Shown piece by piece: positions 1 through 5,076 of a stretch of 5,076 nt of DNA. Every line of letters begins with the position of its first letter. The stretch's first letter is position 1. A program made the translations under genes and the position numbers. Below the pieces are notes generated by a model. The model did no database searches and was not told the origin of the DNA. It worked only from the letters and a program-made list of their open reading frames with translations. The stretch is from an uncultured Lachnospiraceae bacterium (lineage in GTDB: Bacteria; Bacillota; Clostridia; Lachnospirales; Lachnospiraceae). Location: assembly GCA_902796695.1 (NCBI GenBank), contig CADBQE010000179.1:1-5076 (forward strand). The letters are read 5' to 3'.

Positions 1-1283
1 ACAACATCGCGCTGCTGTGCGAAGCGCTTAAAACCGCAGGCCCCGCAGCGGCGGACCTGCAGCATGCCCTGAGCGAACTGAAGGACCTTTCCGGCACCTT
101 CGCCAACGGCATGACGCAGGCGCTGACCGAGGTGGAATTATTTGAGCTGTCCGCTTTCTGCCGCAGAATGCGGGAACTGAAAACACTGGCGGAACGCCTG
201 CCGGGCTTCCTCTTTTTGACCGGGACCCGCCTGGAACCGGTGGATGACGCGCTGCGGATCCTGGATCCCGCGGAAAGCGGCCATGCCGGTTTTTATATCG
301 AAGACGACCGGACCCCGGCACTGCGCGAAGCCCGGGCCGATAAAAGAGCGCTCGAGCGGCAGATCAGGACGGCGCCGGATGAGGACCGGCCGGCGCTCAT
401 GGAAAAGCGCCGGGAAGCCGCGTGCCGCGAAGACGATGCGCTGAAGGAGATCTATCTTTCCTTAAGCTGCGCGCTGCGGCCGTATCTGCCTCTCCTTAAG
501 CGGAACGCGGAAGCCGCCGGCCGTCTGGATGCGGATCTTGCGAAAGCTGTTCTGGCGGAACGCTTTCACTGCCGCCGGCCGGAAATGGGCGGCGAGGATC
601 TGATCCTGGAAGAGGCGGTCCATCCGCAGGTGGCCGCGGCGCTTGCGGAGCGCGGGCGCGGATTTACTCCGATCACCGTGACGCTGTCCCGCGGCGTCAC
701 CGTCCTGACCGGGGCAAACATGGGCGGGAAGAGCATCGCGCTGAAAACGGCGCTGCTCAATGCCGCACTGGCTTTAAGCGGCTGTTTTGTCTTTGCGAAA
801 AATGCCCGGGTCCCGCTTTTTGAACGCATTGAAGTGATCAACCGCGATTTTTCCAATGCTTCGCAGGGCCTTTCCAGTTTCGGCGGAGAGATCCTGCGCT
901 TAAAAGAAGCGCTGGACGGCCTGCGGGAAGGCGGCCTGTCCCTGATCGTGATGGATGAACTGGCCCGCGGCACGAATGCCCGGGAAGGCGCACAGATCGC
1001 GCGCGGGACCGTCCGCTATCTGTCGGATAAAAACGCCGTAACGCTGCTGGCTACGCACTATGACGGCGCGGCGGAAGGCGCCGTGCGCCATTATCAGGTG
1101 CGGGGGCTGTCCCGCCGGGAAGAATCCGCCTGGACTTCTTCCGTCCGGGGCCGCGACGGCCTGCGCCTGATCGAAGACGCCATGGACTACGGCCTGATCG
1201 AAGTGAAGCCCGGAACGGAATGCCCGCGGGACGCGCTGGCGATCTGCCGGCTTCTGGGCCTGCCGGAGGAGATCCTGTCATGA
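1..1283 (+). CDS. kamC: MutS-family ATPase, probable lysine 5,6-aminomutase reactivase ATPase KamC (5' end cut off)
   Basis: The reading frame is open from the window edge (first full codon at 3) to the TGA at 1281, so 426 C-terminal residues are visible and the true start lies upstream. The second half is a MutS-type ATPase domain: Walker A GANMGGKS (711-734), a signature-like segment SQGLSSFGGE (861-890), Walker B LIVMDE followed by LARGTN (from 942), and the H-loop THY (1053-1061). A charged, probably helical stretch precedes it (visible residues about 105-150), as in the MutS core/lever region. Lysine-fermentation clusters carry a MutS-like gene, annotated as KamC, the ATPase thought to reactivate the B12- and PLP-dependent lysine 5,6-aminomutase after suicide inactivation. 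The LARGTN and HYQVRGL wording and the neighbouring kal-kce-kdd-kamA genes favour KamC over a true mismatch-repair protein; this is inference. The next gene overlaps it by 4 bases. The ATPase family is certain, the KamC role probable. Confidence 0.75.
   Translation, partial: NIALLCEALKTAGPAAADLQHALSELKDLSGTFANGMTQALTEVELFELSAFCRRMRELKTLAERLPGFLFLTGTRLEPVDDALRILDPAESGHAGFYIEDDRTPALREARADKRALERQIRTAPDEDRPALMEKRREAACREDDALKEIYLSLSCALRPYLPLLKRNAEAAGRLDADLAKAVLAERFHCRRPEMGGEDLILEEAVHPQVAAALAERGRGFTPITVTLSRGVTVLTGANMGGKSIALKTALLNAALALSGCFVFAKNARVPLFERIEVINRDFSNASQGLSSFGGEILRLKEALDGLREGGLSLIVMDELARGTNAREGAQIARGTVRYLSDKNAVTLLATHYDGAAEGAVRHYQVRGLSRREESAWTSSVRGRDGLRLIEDAMDYGLIEVKPGTECPRDALAICRLLGLPEEILS
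1265..1271 (+). promoter_or_regulatory. Shine-Dalgarno that fixes the start of the membrane-protein gene
   Basis: GGAGGAG lies 8 bases before the ATG at 1280, inside the end of the upstream ATPase gene. The same reading frame is open further upstream (an ATG at 1220), but that start has no comparable site and would add 20 residues overlapping the ATPase gene. The ATGA stop/start overlap suggests translational coupling. Confidence 0.8.
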
Positions 1284-2188
1284 CAGACCGCACAAAACCG
1301 AAAACCGCTGCCCGGACCAAACGGCAAAGAAGCGCCGGCATCCTGGGGATCCTGCCCCTGCTGCTGGCCATCGGCTTCACCGCCCCGGCCGTTTTCTACG
1401 TGGCCATGATGATCCTGCTCAGGACCGGAGCCTGGTGCGTCCCGCTGTTCCTTTCCTACCTGACGCTGCTGCTCTTCCCGACTGCCTATTTCGTGGGCCG
1501 CCGGGACCTCAACAATCAGCACTTTATCCTGGGCGATGAGCTCTTTTATACGGAATTTCCCACGGAGCGGAAGCGGGCGCTCAGGCGCGCACGGAAAAAA
1601 GGCATCCCCGCCGGGATCCGGGATACACTCGCGCGCTTTGGCCGGGAACCGCTGCCCGTGTTTGAAGGGGAAGACGAAGCCTTTGCCCGCGCACGCCGCA
1701 GAGGCCGCCTGCTGTTTCTGACGGCCGCACTGCTGCTGACGGCGCTGGCGGTTCTGCTCTTTTCGGAAGCGTATCATATCCGCCTGGTCAACAGCCGCGG
1801 CGGCGGGAAGCAGACGGATTATACCTGGATCTTCCCGCTTGCGGGCGGGCTGCTGGTGCTGGCGACGGCTGCGGCGGCTTTCCTGCGAAAGAAGAGCAGA
1901 TGGTTTCCCATCGTGACGCTCCCCGTGCTTCTGTTCGGCGCCTGGGGCGCGTATATCTCCGTATCCGTGAATTCGCGCCTGGTCATTTTTGACGTGCTGA
2001 AGGGCTTCGGCTTCGCCGCGCTTTACGCGCTGGTCTGTTTCGGCCTGCTGGGCCCGGCCAAAGACCTGAAGTCCCGCGAAGAAGCGTACCGGGAATATGC
2101 CGCCCTGCAGTATGAACTGTTCGAACTGGGCTGCCTGGACGAAGATACGCTGCGGATGCGGCTGGAAAAAAGAAAGATGGCGGCCTGA
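1280..2188 (+). CDS. Uncharacterised protein with six predicted membrane segments
   Basis: I do not recognise this 302-residue protein. It has a basic N-terminus (about residues 1-18), then hydrophobic segments at roughly 19-47, 52-73, 143-163, 182-202, 209-230 and 236-258. Between segments 2 and 3 is a charged loop of about 70 residues (74-142), rich in Arg/Lys with one acidic patch (FEGEDE). The C-terminal tail (about 260-302) is charged and probably helical; its pattern ELxxLGxLDEDTLRxRL loosely resembles the short helical hairpin that ends some membrane proteins (SHOCT-like), but this is only a resemblance. By the positive-inside rule the basic N-terminus, central loop and C-tail would all face the cytoplasm. 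Its start overlaps the ATPase stop (ATGA) with a strong Shine-Dalgarno, so the two are almost surely co-translated. No transporter signature or catalytic motif is evident. A role linked to aminomutase maintenance or lysine uptake would be guesswork from context. Confidence 0.85.
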   Translation: MTDRTKPKTAARTKRQRSAGILGILPLLLAIGFTAPAVFYVAMMILLRTGAWCVPLFLSYLTLLLFPTAYFVGRRDLNNQHFILGDELFYTEFPTERKRALRRARKKGIPAGIRDTLARFGREPLPVFEGEDEAFARARRRGRLLFLTAALLLTALAVLLFSEAYHIRLVNSRGGGKQTDYTWIFPLAGGLLVLATAAAAFLRKKSRWFPIVTLPVLLFGAWGAYISVSVNSRLVIFDVLKGFGFAALYALVCFGLLGPAKDLKSREEAYREYAALQYELFELGCLDEDTLRMRLEKRKMAA

Positions 2189-2228
2189 CATATTTCGCTG
2201 TTTTTCCCGCTTTTGACACAAAAATCAC

Positions 2229-2256
2229 TTGCAATATTTCTCATTTTTACTATAAT
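2229..2256 (+). promoter_or_regulatory. Sigma-A-type promoter of the riboswitch-kal-kce-kdd-kamA operon
   Basis: A perfect -10 TATAAT (2251-2256) is preceded, with a 16-base spacer, by TTGCAA (2229-2234), which matches 4 of 6 of the -35 consensus. It sits in a short AT-rich island (about 2189-2256) within otherwise GC-rich DNA. Transcription would start near 2263, giving a leader of about 250 bases that contains the riboswitch. A perfect TTGACA at 2213-2218 lies 32 bases before TATAAT, too far to pair with it, and has only a poor -10 of its own. I see no terminator between the membrane-protein gene and this promoter, so readthrough from upstream is possible. Confidence 0.75.
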
Positions 2257-2267
2257 AGGGACGGACA

Positions 2268-2281
2268 GGCAGCGTGCTGCC
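2268..2281 (+). other. Short perfect inverted repeat at the start of the leader RNA
   Basis: GGCAGC (2268-2273) and GCTGCC (2276-2281) are perfect complements around GT, so about 5 pairs can form with a 4-base loop. It lies a few bases after the predicted transcription start and before the aptamer. It has no T-tract, so it is not a terminator. It could be a 5' stabilising hairpin of the leader RNA or a protein operator; nothing in the sequence decides between these. Confidence 0.35.
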
Positions 2282-2307
2282 GTTTCAGTCAGGTACAACC
2301 GAATATA

Positions 2308-2473
2308 CCGATAGAGGCGCGGAACACAGGGTAGCTTTCTTTCAATGGCATCAGGCAATGCCGGAGGAAGGCGAAGGGGTGTTCTGCCGAAGGGAAGCGG
2401 CCTGCCGATGCCGCTCTCTGGGAACCGGGCCCAGCGCCAGTTCCTGTCATGTCTGATCATGAAGCGCTATCCG
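2308..2473 (+). promoter_or_regulatory. Lysine riboswitch aptamer (L box / LYS element)
   Basis: The full five-helix L-box fold can be drawn. P1 pairs GATAG (2310-2314) with CTATC (2467-2471). P2 begins with GGCG/TGCC (2316-2319/2385-2388), continues with GAACAC/GTGTTC (2322-2327/2379-2384), the internal GGGTAG and CGAAGGGG turn motifs, GCTTTCT/GGAAGGC (2334-2340/2366-2372), and is capped by GGCAT/ATGCC (2347-2351/2358-2362). The conserved GCCGAAG follows at 2386-2392. P3 is AGCGGC/GCCGCT (2396-2401/2410-2415). The diagnostic L2-L3 kissing pairs exist: GGCA (2354-2357) with TGCC (2403-2406). P4 is GGAAC/GTTCC (2421-2425/2440-2444). P5 is TCATG/CATGA (2447-2451/2458-2462), with the conserved CTGTCA at its 5' side. 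Size (about 165 bases) and motif order match the B. subtilis lysC leader as I recall it. It precedes lysine-degradation genes, not biosynthesis. Confidence 0.95.
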
Positions 2474-2503
2474 AGAAGTTTTCCCGGTCAGCGCTTGTTT
2501 TTT
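2462..2503 (+). terminator. Intrinsic terminator, expression platform of the lysine riboswitch
   Basis: AAGCGCT (2462-2468) and AGCGCTT (2490-2496) form a 7-bp stem. It is extended across a 2x2 internal loop by CCG/CGG (2471-2473/2485-2487) and a small GAA/TTC tip, and followed by G and six T (2498-2503). The T-tract ends directly before the kal Shine-Dalgarno (AGGGAGG, 2504-2510), which stays outside the hairpin, so control is transcriptional rather than by hiding the ribosome site. The 5' arm overlaps the P5 end (2462), J5/1 (2463-2466) and the P1 3' strand (2467-2471) of the aptamer. The folded, lysine-bound aptamer and the terminator should therefore exclude each other, which predicts readthrough when lysine is present. 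Confidence 0.88.
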
Positions 2504-2516
2504 AGGGAGGAATCAT

Positions 2517-2903
2517 ATGAAGTCACTTATTCGCGTCCGCATGGGAGCCGAAGATGCTCATTACGGCGGAAATCTGGTGGACGGAGCGCATATGCTCCAT
2601 CTGTTCGGAGACGTAGCCACGGAACTGCTGATCCGCCATGACGGGGACGAAGGCCTGTTCTGTGCCTATGACAACGTGGAATTTCTGGCGCCCGTCTTTG
2701 CCGGAGATTACATCGAGGCGGAAGGGGAGATCGTCCATGTGGGGAACACCTCCCGGAAAATGGTTTTCGAAGCCCGGAAGGTGATCGTACCCCGCCCGGA
2801 CATCAATGAGTCCGCCTGCGACGTGCTGGCGGAGCCGATCGTGGTCTGCCGGGCCAGCGGGACCTGCGTTGTTCCGAAAGACAAGCAGCGGGGGAATCAG
2901 TAA
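2517..2903 (+). CDS. kal: 3-aminobutyryl-CoA ammonia-lyase
   Basis: This enzyme (EC 4.3.1.14) removes ammonia from L-3-aminobutyryl-CoA to give crotonyl-CoA, the last lysine-specific step before the butyrate pathway; it is cytoplasmic. The protein has 128 residues, the usual size for this small hot-dog-fold family. Family-typical stretches are [12 protein letters not shown] (residues 13-24), [11 protein letters not shown] (29-39), DGDEGLF (42-48) and [17 protein letters not shown] (54-70), where the hot-dog helix and following strand form the CoA site. The ATG at 2517 has a strong Shine-Dalgarno (AGGGAGG) 6 bases upstream. It is the first gene after the lysine riboswitch terminator, so its expression should depend on terminator readthrough. 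Its stop touches the next start (TAAATG). No anomalies. A different CoA ammonia-lyase of the same family is possible in isolation, but the kce/kdd/kamA neighbours make Kal the clear call. Confidence 0.95.
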   Translation: MKSLIRVRMGAEDAHYGGNLVDGAHMLHLFGDVATELLIRHDGDEGLFCAYDNVEFLAPVFAGDYIEAEGEIVHVGNTSRKMVFEARKVIVPRPDINESACDVLAEPIVVCRASGTCVVPKDKQRGNQ

Positions 2904-3719
2904 ATGGAAAAACTCATCATCACAGCCGCGATCTGCGGCGCGGAAGTGACCAAGGAACAGAACCCCGCCGTGCCCTATACGGTGGAGGAGATCGTCCGGG
3001 AAGCGAAAAGCGCCTATGACGCCGGCGCCGCGATCGTGCATCTGCACGTGCGCCGGGACGACGGCACGCCCACGCAGGACCGGGAACGCTTCCGCGAATG
3101 CATCGACGCCATTAAAAAAGAGATCCCGGACGTGATCCTGATCCCTTCGACCGGCGGCGCCGTAGGCATGAGCGCGGAAGAGCGCCTGCAGCCGACGGAG
3201 CTTTTCCCCGAAATGGCCACGCTGGACTGCGGCACCTGCAATTTCGGCGACGATGTCTTTGAAAACACCATGCCCGTCATGCGCGCGTTCGGAAAGCGGA
3301 TGCTGGAAAACCACATCAAGCCGGAGTACGAATGCTTCGAAATGGGCCATCTGGACACGATCCTGACCATGGCCCGCAAAGGCCTGGTCCCCGGCGATCC
3401 GATGCAGTTCAATTTCGTGCTGGGCGTTCCGGGCTGCACGCCCGCAACGGTGGAAAATCTGGCCTGGCTGGTGCGGAATATTCCGGCCGGCAGCACTTGG
3501 ACCGCCACCGGCATCGGCCGCGCGGCCTTCCCCATGGCCGCGGCCGCGATCGTGATGGGCGGCAACGTCCGGGTCGGCTTTGAGGACAACCTGTATCTGG
3601 AACGGGGCGTTCTTGCCCGCAGCAACGGCGAACTCGTCGCCAAAGTCGTCCGCCTGGCAAAAGAACTGGGCCGCGAGATCGCAGACCCCGCCGAAGCCCG
3701 CCGCATCCTGAACCTGTAA
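2904..3719 (+). CDS. kce: 3-keto-5-aminohexanoate cleavage enzyme
   Basis: Kce (EC 2.3.1.247) converts 3-keto-5-aminohexanoate plus acetyl-CoA to acetoacetate and 3-aminobutyryl-CoA. It is a zinc-dependent TIM-barrel enzyme of the BKACE (DUF849) family. The 271-residue length is full for the family. The HLH zinc motif is present (His46, His48 in IVHLHVR), with the third ligand Glu227 in GFEDN. Residues matching those reported as active-site residues in the Cloacimonas Kce, as I recall them, are all there: Glu14, Ser82 (PSTGG), Glu143, Arg223 and Asp228. The start directly follows the kal stop (TAAATG), with GGGGGAA 7 bases before the ATG, so the two are tightly coupled. BKACE enzymes use various beta-keto acids, so the substrate is assigned from the neighbours kal and kdd as well as from the conserved residues. 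A 132-base repeat-bearing gap separates it from kdd. Confidence 0.95.
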   Translation: MEKLIITAAICGAEVTKEQNPAVPYTVEEIVREAKSAYDAGAAIVHLHVRRDDGTPTQDRERFRECIDAIKKEIPDVILIPSTGGAVGMSAEERLQPTELFPEMATLDCGTCNFGDDVFENTMPVMRAFGKRMLENHIKPEYECFEMGHLDTILTMARKGLVPGDPMQFNFVLGVPGCTPATVENLAWLVRNIPAGSTWTATGIGRAAFPMAAAAIVMGGNVRVGFEDNLYLERGVLARSNGELVAKVVRLAKELGREIADPAEARRILNL

Positions 3720-3730
3720 CCCCGCCCCGT

Positions 3731-3774
3731 CCGGAAATTACCGCAGGGGCCATGTGCCATCGGCCCGCATCCCG
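3731..3774 (+). repeat. First copy of a tandem 44/45-bp intergenic repeat
   Basis: This copy begins CCGGAAATTACCGCAGGGG and ends GCATCCCG, and is joined directly to the second copy. The two differ by three substitutions (3735, 3741, 3744) and one missing G after 3751. The missing G disrupts the inverted repeat that is perfect in the second copy. It lies in the gap between kce and kdd and contains no gene or T-tract. Confidence 0.85.
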
Positions 3775-3819
3775 CCGGGAATTATCGTAGGGGCCGATGT
3801 GCCATCGGCCCGCATCCCG
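3775..3819 (+). repeat. Second copy of the tandem repeat, with a perfect hairpin
   Basis: This 45-bp copy contains the perfect inverted repeat GGGCCGAT (3791-3798) and ATCGGCCC (3804-3811) around the 5-base loop GTGCC. No T-run follows, so it is not a typical terminator. It could act as an mRNA processing or stability element between kce and kdd, or be a dispersed intergenic repeat of the genome. The kdd start lies 32 bases downstream. I see no promoter in the remaining gap. Confidence 0.85.
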
Positions 3820-3851
3820 AATCATACAAAAAACGAAATGAGGAATTCATC

Positions 3852-4895
3852 ATGGAACAGTTAAAAGGCAATAAATACGGCACCCACCGCGTGATCGAAC
3901 CGAAAGGCGTCCTGACCCAGGCGGCCTGGAAGGTCGACAACGATATGACCAAGCATTACTCCAACGAGATCATCTGCGACGTGACCTCCCTGAACATCGA
4001 CTCCGCGTCCTTCACCCAGATCTCCGAGGTCTGCGGCGGCGACGAGAAGAAGATCGGTGAAATGATCATGGGCATCGTGGCCGAGCGCGGCAAGCAGCAG
4101 AACCCCGTGACCGGCTCCGGCGGCATGTTCATCGGCAAAGTCGCCTATATCGGCGATGATTTAAAGGACCGCGACCTGAAGGTGGGCGATAAGATCGCTT
4201 CCCTGGTCAGCCTGTCCTTGACCCCCCTCAAGATCGACAAGATCCTGGCCATCCATAAGGACATCGACCGCGTGGATATCGTCGGCCAGGCCGTTCTGTT
4301 CGAAAGCGGCCTGTATGCCAAACTGCCCGATGACATGTCCGAAGCGCTGGCGCTGGCCGCACTGGATGTGGCCGGCGCGCCCGCTCAGGCCCGCCGTCTG
4401 CCCAAGGAAGGTGACAGCGTGCTGATCCTCGGCGCCAACGGCAAATCCGGCGTGCTCTGCGCGTATGAAGCCATGAAGAAGGTCGGCCCGAACGGCCTGG
4501 TGGTCGGCGTGGTCCGCAATCCGAAGCAGGTGCCCGGCCTGATGGAACTGGGCGTTTACCATAAGGTCATCGTCGCCTCCGCCACCGAGCCCGTTGCCGT
4601 TCTGGAAGCGGCCCTGGAAGCGAACGGCGGCAAGGAATACGACCTGTCCATCAGCTGCGTCAACGTGGAAGCCTGTGAAATGAGCGCCATCCTGCCCGTA
4701 AGAGAAGGCGGCACGGTCTATTTCTTCTCCATGGCCACCAGCTTCACCCGTGCGGCGCTGGGCGCCGAAGGCGTGGGCAAGGACATCACCATGATCGTCG
4801 GCAACGGCTATGCGAAGAACCACGCGGAGATCACCCTGAATGTTTTGCGCGAGAACAAGAAGATCCGCGACCTGTTTGACCGGAAGTATGTATAA
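3852..4895 (+). CDS. kdd: L-erythro-3,5-diaminohexanoate dehydrogenase
   Basis: Kdd (EC 1.4.1.11) oxidatively deaminates 3,5-diaminohexanoate to 3-keto-5-aminohexanoate with NAD(P)+, releasing ammonia; this supplies the Kce substrate. The protein has 347 residues, a full family length. An N-terminal catalytic part (about 1-175, including NPVTGSGGMFIGKV at 84-97 and LKVGDKIASLVSLSLTPL at 109-126) resembles the quinone-reductase/zinc-alcohol-dehydrogenase layout. It is followed by a Rossmann domain with the nucleotide-binding loop GANGKSG (194-200) after VLIL. The ATG at 3852 has GAGGA 7 bases upstream. The gene sits between kce and kamA, behind the repeat-bearing gap, and probably belongs to the same transcript. 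Its lysine codons are mostly AAG (22 of 28), unlike kce (3 of 10), which suggests strong translation selection or a different history. The assignment rests on family wording plus context. Confidence 0.93.
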   Translation: MEQLKGNKYGTHRVIEPKGVLTQAAWKVDNDMTKHYSNEIICDVTSLNIDSASFTQISEVCGGDEKKIGEMIMGIVAERGKQQNPVTGSGGMFIGKVAYIGDDLKDRDLKVGDKIASLVSLSLTPLKIDKILAIHKDIDRVDIVGQAVLFESGLYAKLPDDMSEALALAALDVAGAPAQARRLPKEGDSVLILGANGKSGVLCAYEAMKKVGPNGLVVGVVRNPKQVPGLMELGVYHKVIVASATEPVAVLEAALEANGGKEYDLSISCVNVEACEMSAILPVREGGTVYFFSMATSFTRAALGAEGVGKDITMIVGNGYAKNHAEITLNVLRENKKIRDLFDRKYV

Positions 4896-4900
4896 AGGAT

Positions 4901-4907
4901 AAAGGAG
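4901..4907 (+). promoter_or_regulatory. Shine-Dalgarno of kamA with a long spacer
   Basis: AAAGGAG ends 12 bases before the ATG at 4920, a longer spacing than the 6-8 bases of the other genes here. A weaker GAGAAG (4911-4916) lies closer. The start is nevertheless fixed by the match of the N-terminus to KamA and by the absence of any other in-frame start near the site. Confidence 0.55.
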
Positions 4908-4919
4908 ACTGAGAAGATC

Positions 4920-5076
4920 ATGCAGACCCGCAACGGATTATTTGCCGACATCCCGGCAGAACAGTGGAACGACTGGAAATGGCAGGTGCGCAACCGCGTG
5001 GAAACGGTGGAGGACCTGAAAAAGTATATCGCGATCACCCCGGAAGAGGAGGAGGGCATCCGCCGGTGCCTGGGCG
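4920..5076 (+). CDS. kamA: Lysine 2,3-aminomutase, N-terminal 52 residues (cut by window end)
   Basis: KamA (EC 5.4.3.2) is the radical-SAM, PLP- and iron-sulfur-dependent enzyme that converts L-lysine to L-beta-lysine, the first step of this pathway. Only 52 codons are visible, before the CxxxCxxC radical-SAM motif, so catalytic residues cannot be checked. The visible segment is highly characteristic: WNDWKWQVRNRVETVEDLKKYI (residues 16-37) followed by TPEEEEGI (40-47). It closely matches the N-terminus of the Clostridium subterminale enzyme as I remember it. The gene begins 24 bases after the kdd stop on the same strand, so it is in the kal-kce-kdd operon. EF-P-(lysine) aminomutases (EpmB) lack this N-terminal form, so the fermentative KamA is favoured, and the operon supports it. 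Confidence 0.93.
   Translation, partial: MQTRNGLFADIPAEQWNDWKWQVRNRVETVEDLKKYIAITPEEEEGIRRCLG

Noticed and set aside
1220..1279. Earlier ATG for the membrane-protein gene
   Set aside because: It lacks a good ribosome site and would overlap the ATPase gene by over 60 bases, whereas the ATG at 1280 has GGAGGAG at 8 bases and the typical ATGA overlap.
1187..2221. 344-codon minus-strand open frame opposite the membrane-protein gene
   Set aside because: It is a shadow of the GC-rich coding strand. It is low-complexity and Arg/Gln/Gly/His-rich, has no recognisable domain, and the + strand gene has a clear Shine-Dalgarno and membrane segments.
2274..2641. Small + strand open frames (2274-2456 and 2345-2641) across the leader
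   Set aside because: They run through the riboswitch and terminator and partly into kal in another frame. They have no Shine-Dalgarno, and the RNA structure explains the sequence.
2523..3350. 275-codon minus-strand open frame opposite kal and kce
   Set aside because: It covers two well-identified + strand enzymes and its translation has no family-like pattern.
3791..3819. Hairpin after kce read as an intrinsic terminator
   Set aside because: The stem is strong, but it is followed by GCATCCCG and not a T-run, and kdd and kamA lie close downstream on the same strand.
3731..3819. Tandem repeat read as a CRISPR array
   Set aside because: Only two copies abut directly with no spacer between them, and they carry differences and an indel.
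4161..4823. 220-codon minus-strand open frame opposite kdd
   Set aside because: It is a mirror frame of kdd, His/Gly/Asp-rich with no domain wording and no evidence of its own start site.

Overview
The window is the core of a lysine-fermentation (lysine to acetate/butyrate) locus, and every gene is on the + strand. The DNA is GC-rich, with strong Shine-Dalgarno sites, a sigma-A-like promoter, and a transcriptional riboswitch that ends in a classical intrinsic terminator. This points to a high-GC anaerobic Bacillota (Clostridia) that ferments amino acids, for example an Oscillospiraceae-type gut or digester bacterium. The species cannot be fixed from the sequence.

Layout. (1) 1-1283: the 3' part of a MutS-family ATPase gene, best read as KamC, the putative reactivase ATPase of the B12-dependent lysine 5,6-aminomutase. 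(2) 1280-2188: an unrecognised protein with six predicted membrane segments, overlapping the ATPase gene by 4 bases (ATGA). (3) 2189-2516: no gene, but a promoter, a complete lysine riboswitch (L box) and an intrinsic terminator ending right at the next Shine-Dalgarno. (4) 2517-2903 kal, 2904-3719 kce, then a 132-base gap holding two head-to-tail copies of a 44/45-bp repeat, 3852-4895 kdd, and 4920 to the window end, the first 52 codons of kamA.

How the genes work together. KamA turns L-lysine into L-beta-lysine. KamDE (not in the window) makes 3,5-diaminohexanoate. Kdd oxidatively deaminates this to 3-keto-5-aminohexanoate. Kce cleaves that with acetyl-CoA to acetoacetate and 3-aminobutyryl-CoA. 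Kal removes ammonia to give crotonyl-CoA, which feeds butyrate formation. KamC would keep the aminomutase active.

The most notable observation is regulatory. The lysine aptamer sits ahead of lysine-degrading genes, and the 5' arm of its terminator is built from the aptamer's own P5, J5/1 and P1 3' strand. Ligand-stabilised P1 and the terminator therefore appear mutually exclusive. This predicts a lysine-ON switch, opposite to the usual lysine-OFF switches of biosynthesis and transport genes. The long minus-strand open frames are shadows of the GC-rich coding strand; I see no RNA genes other than the riboswitch, and no insertion sequences or CRISPR.
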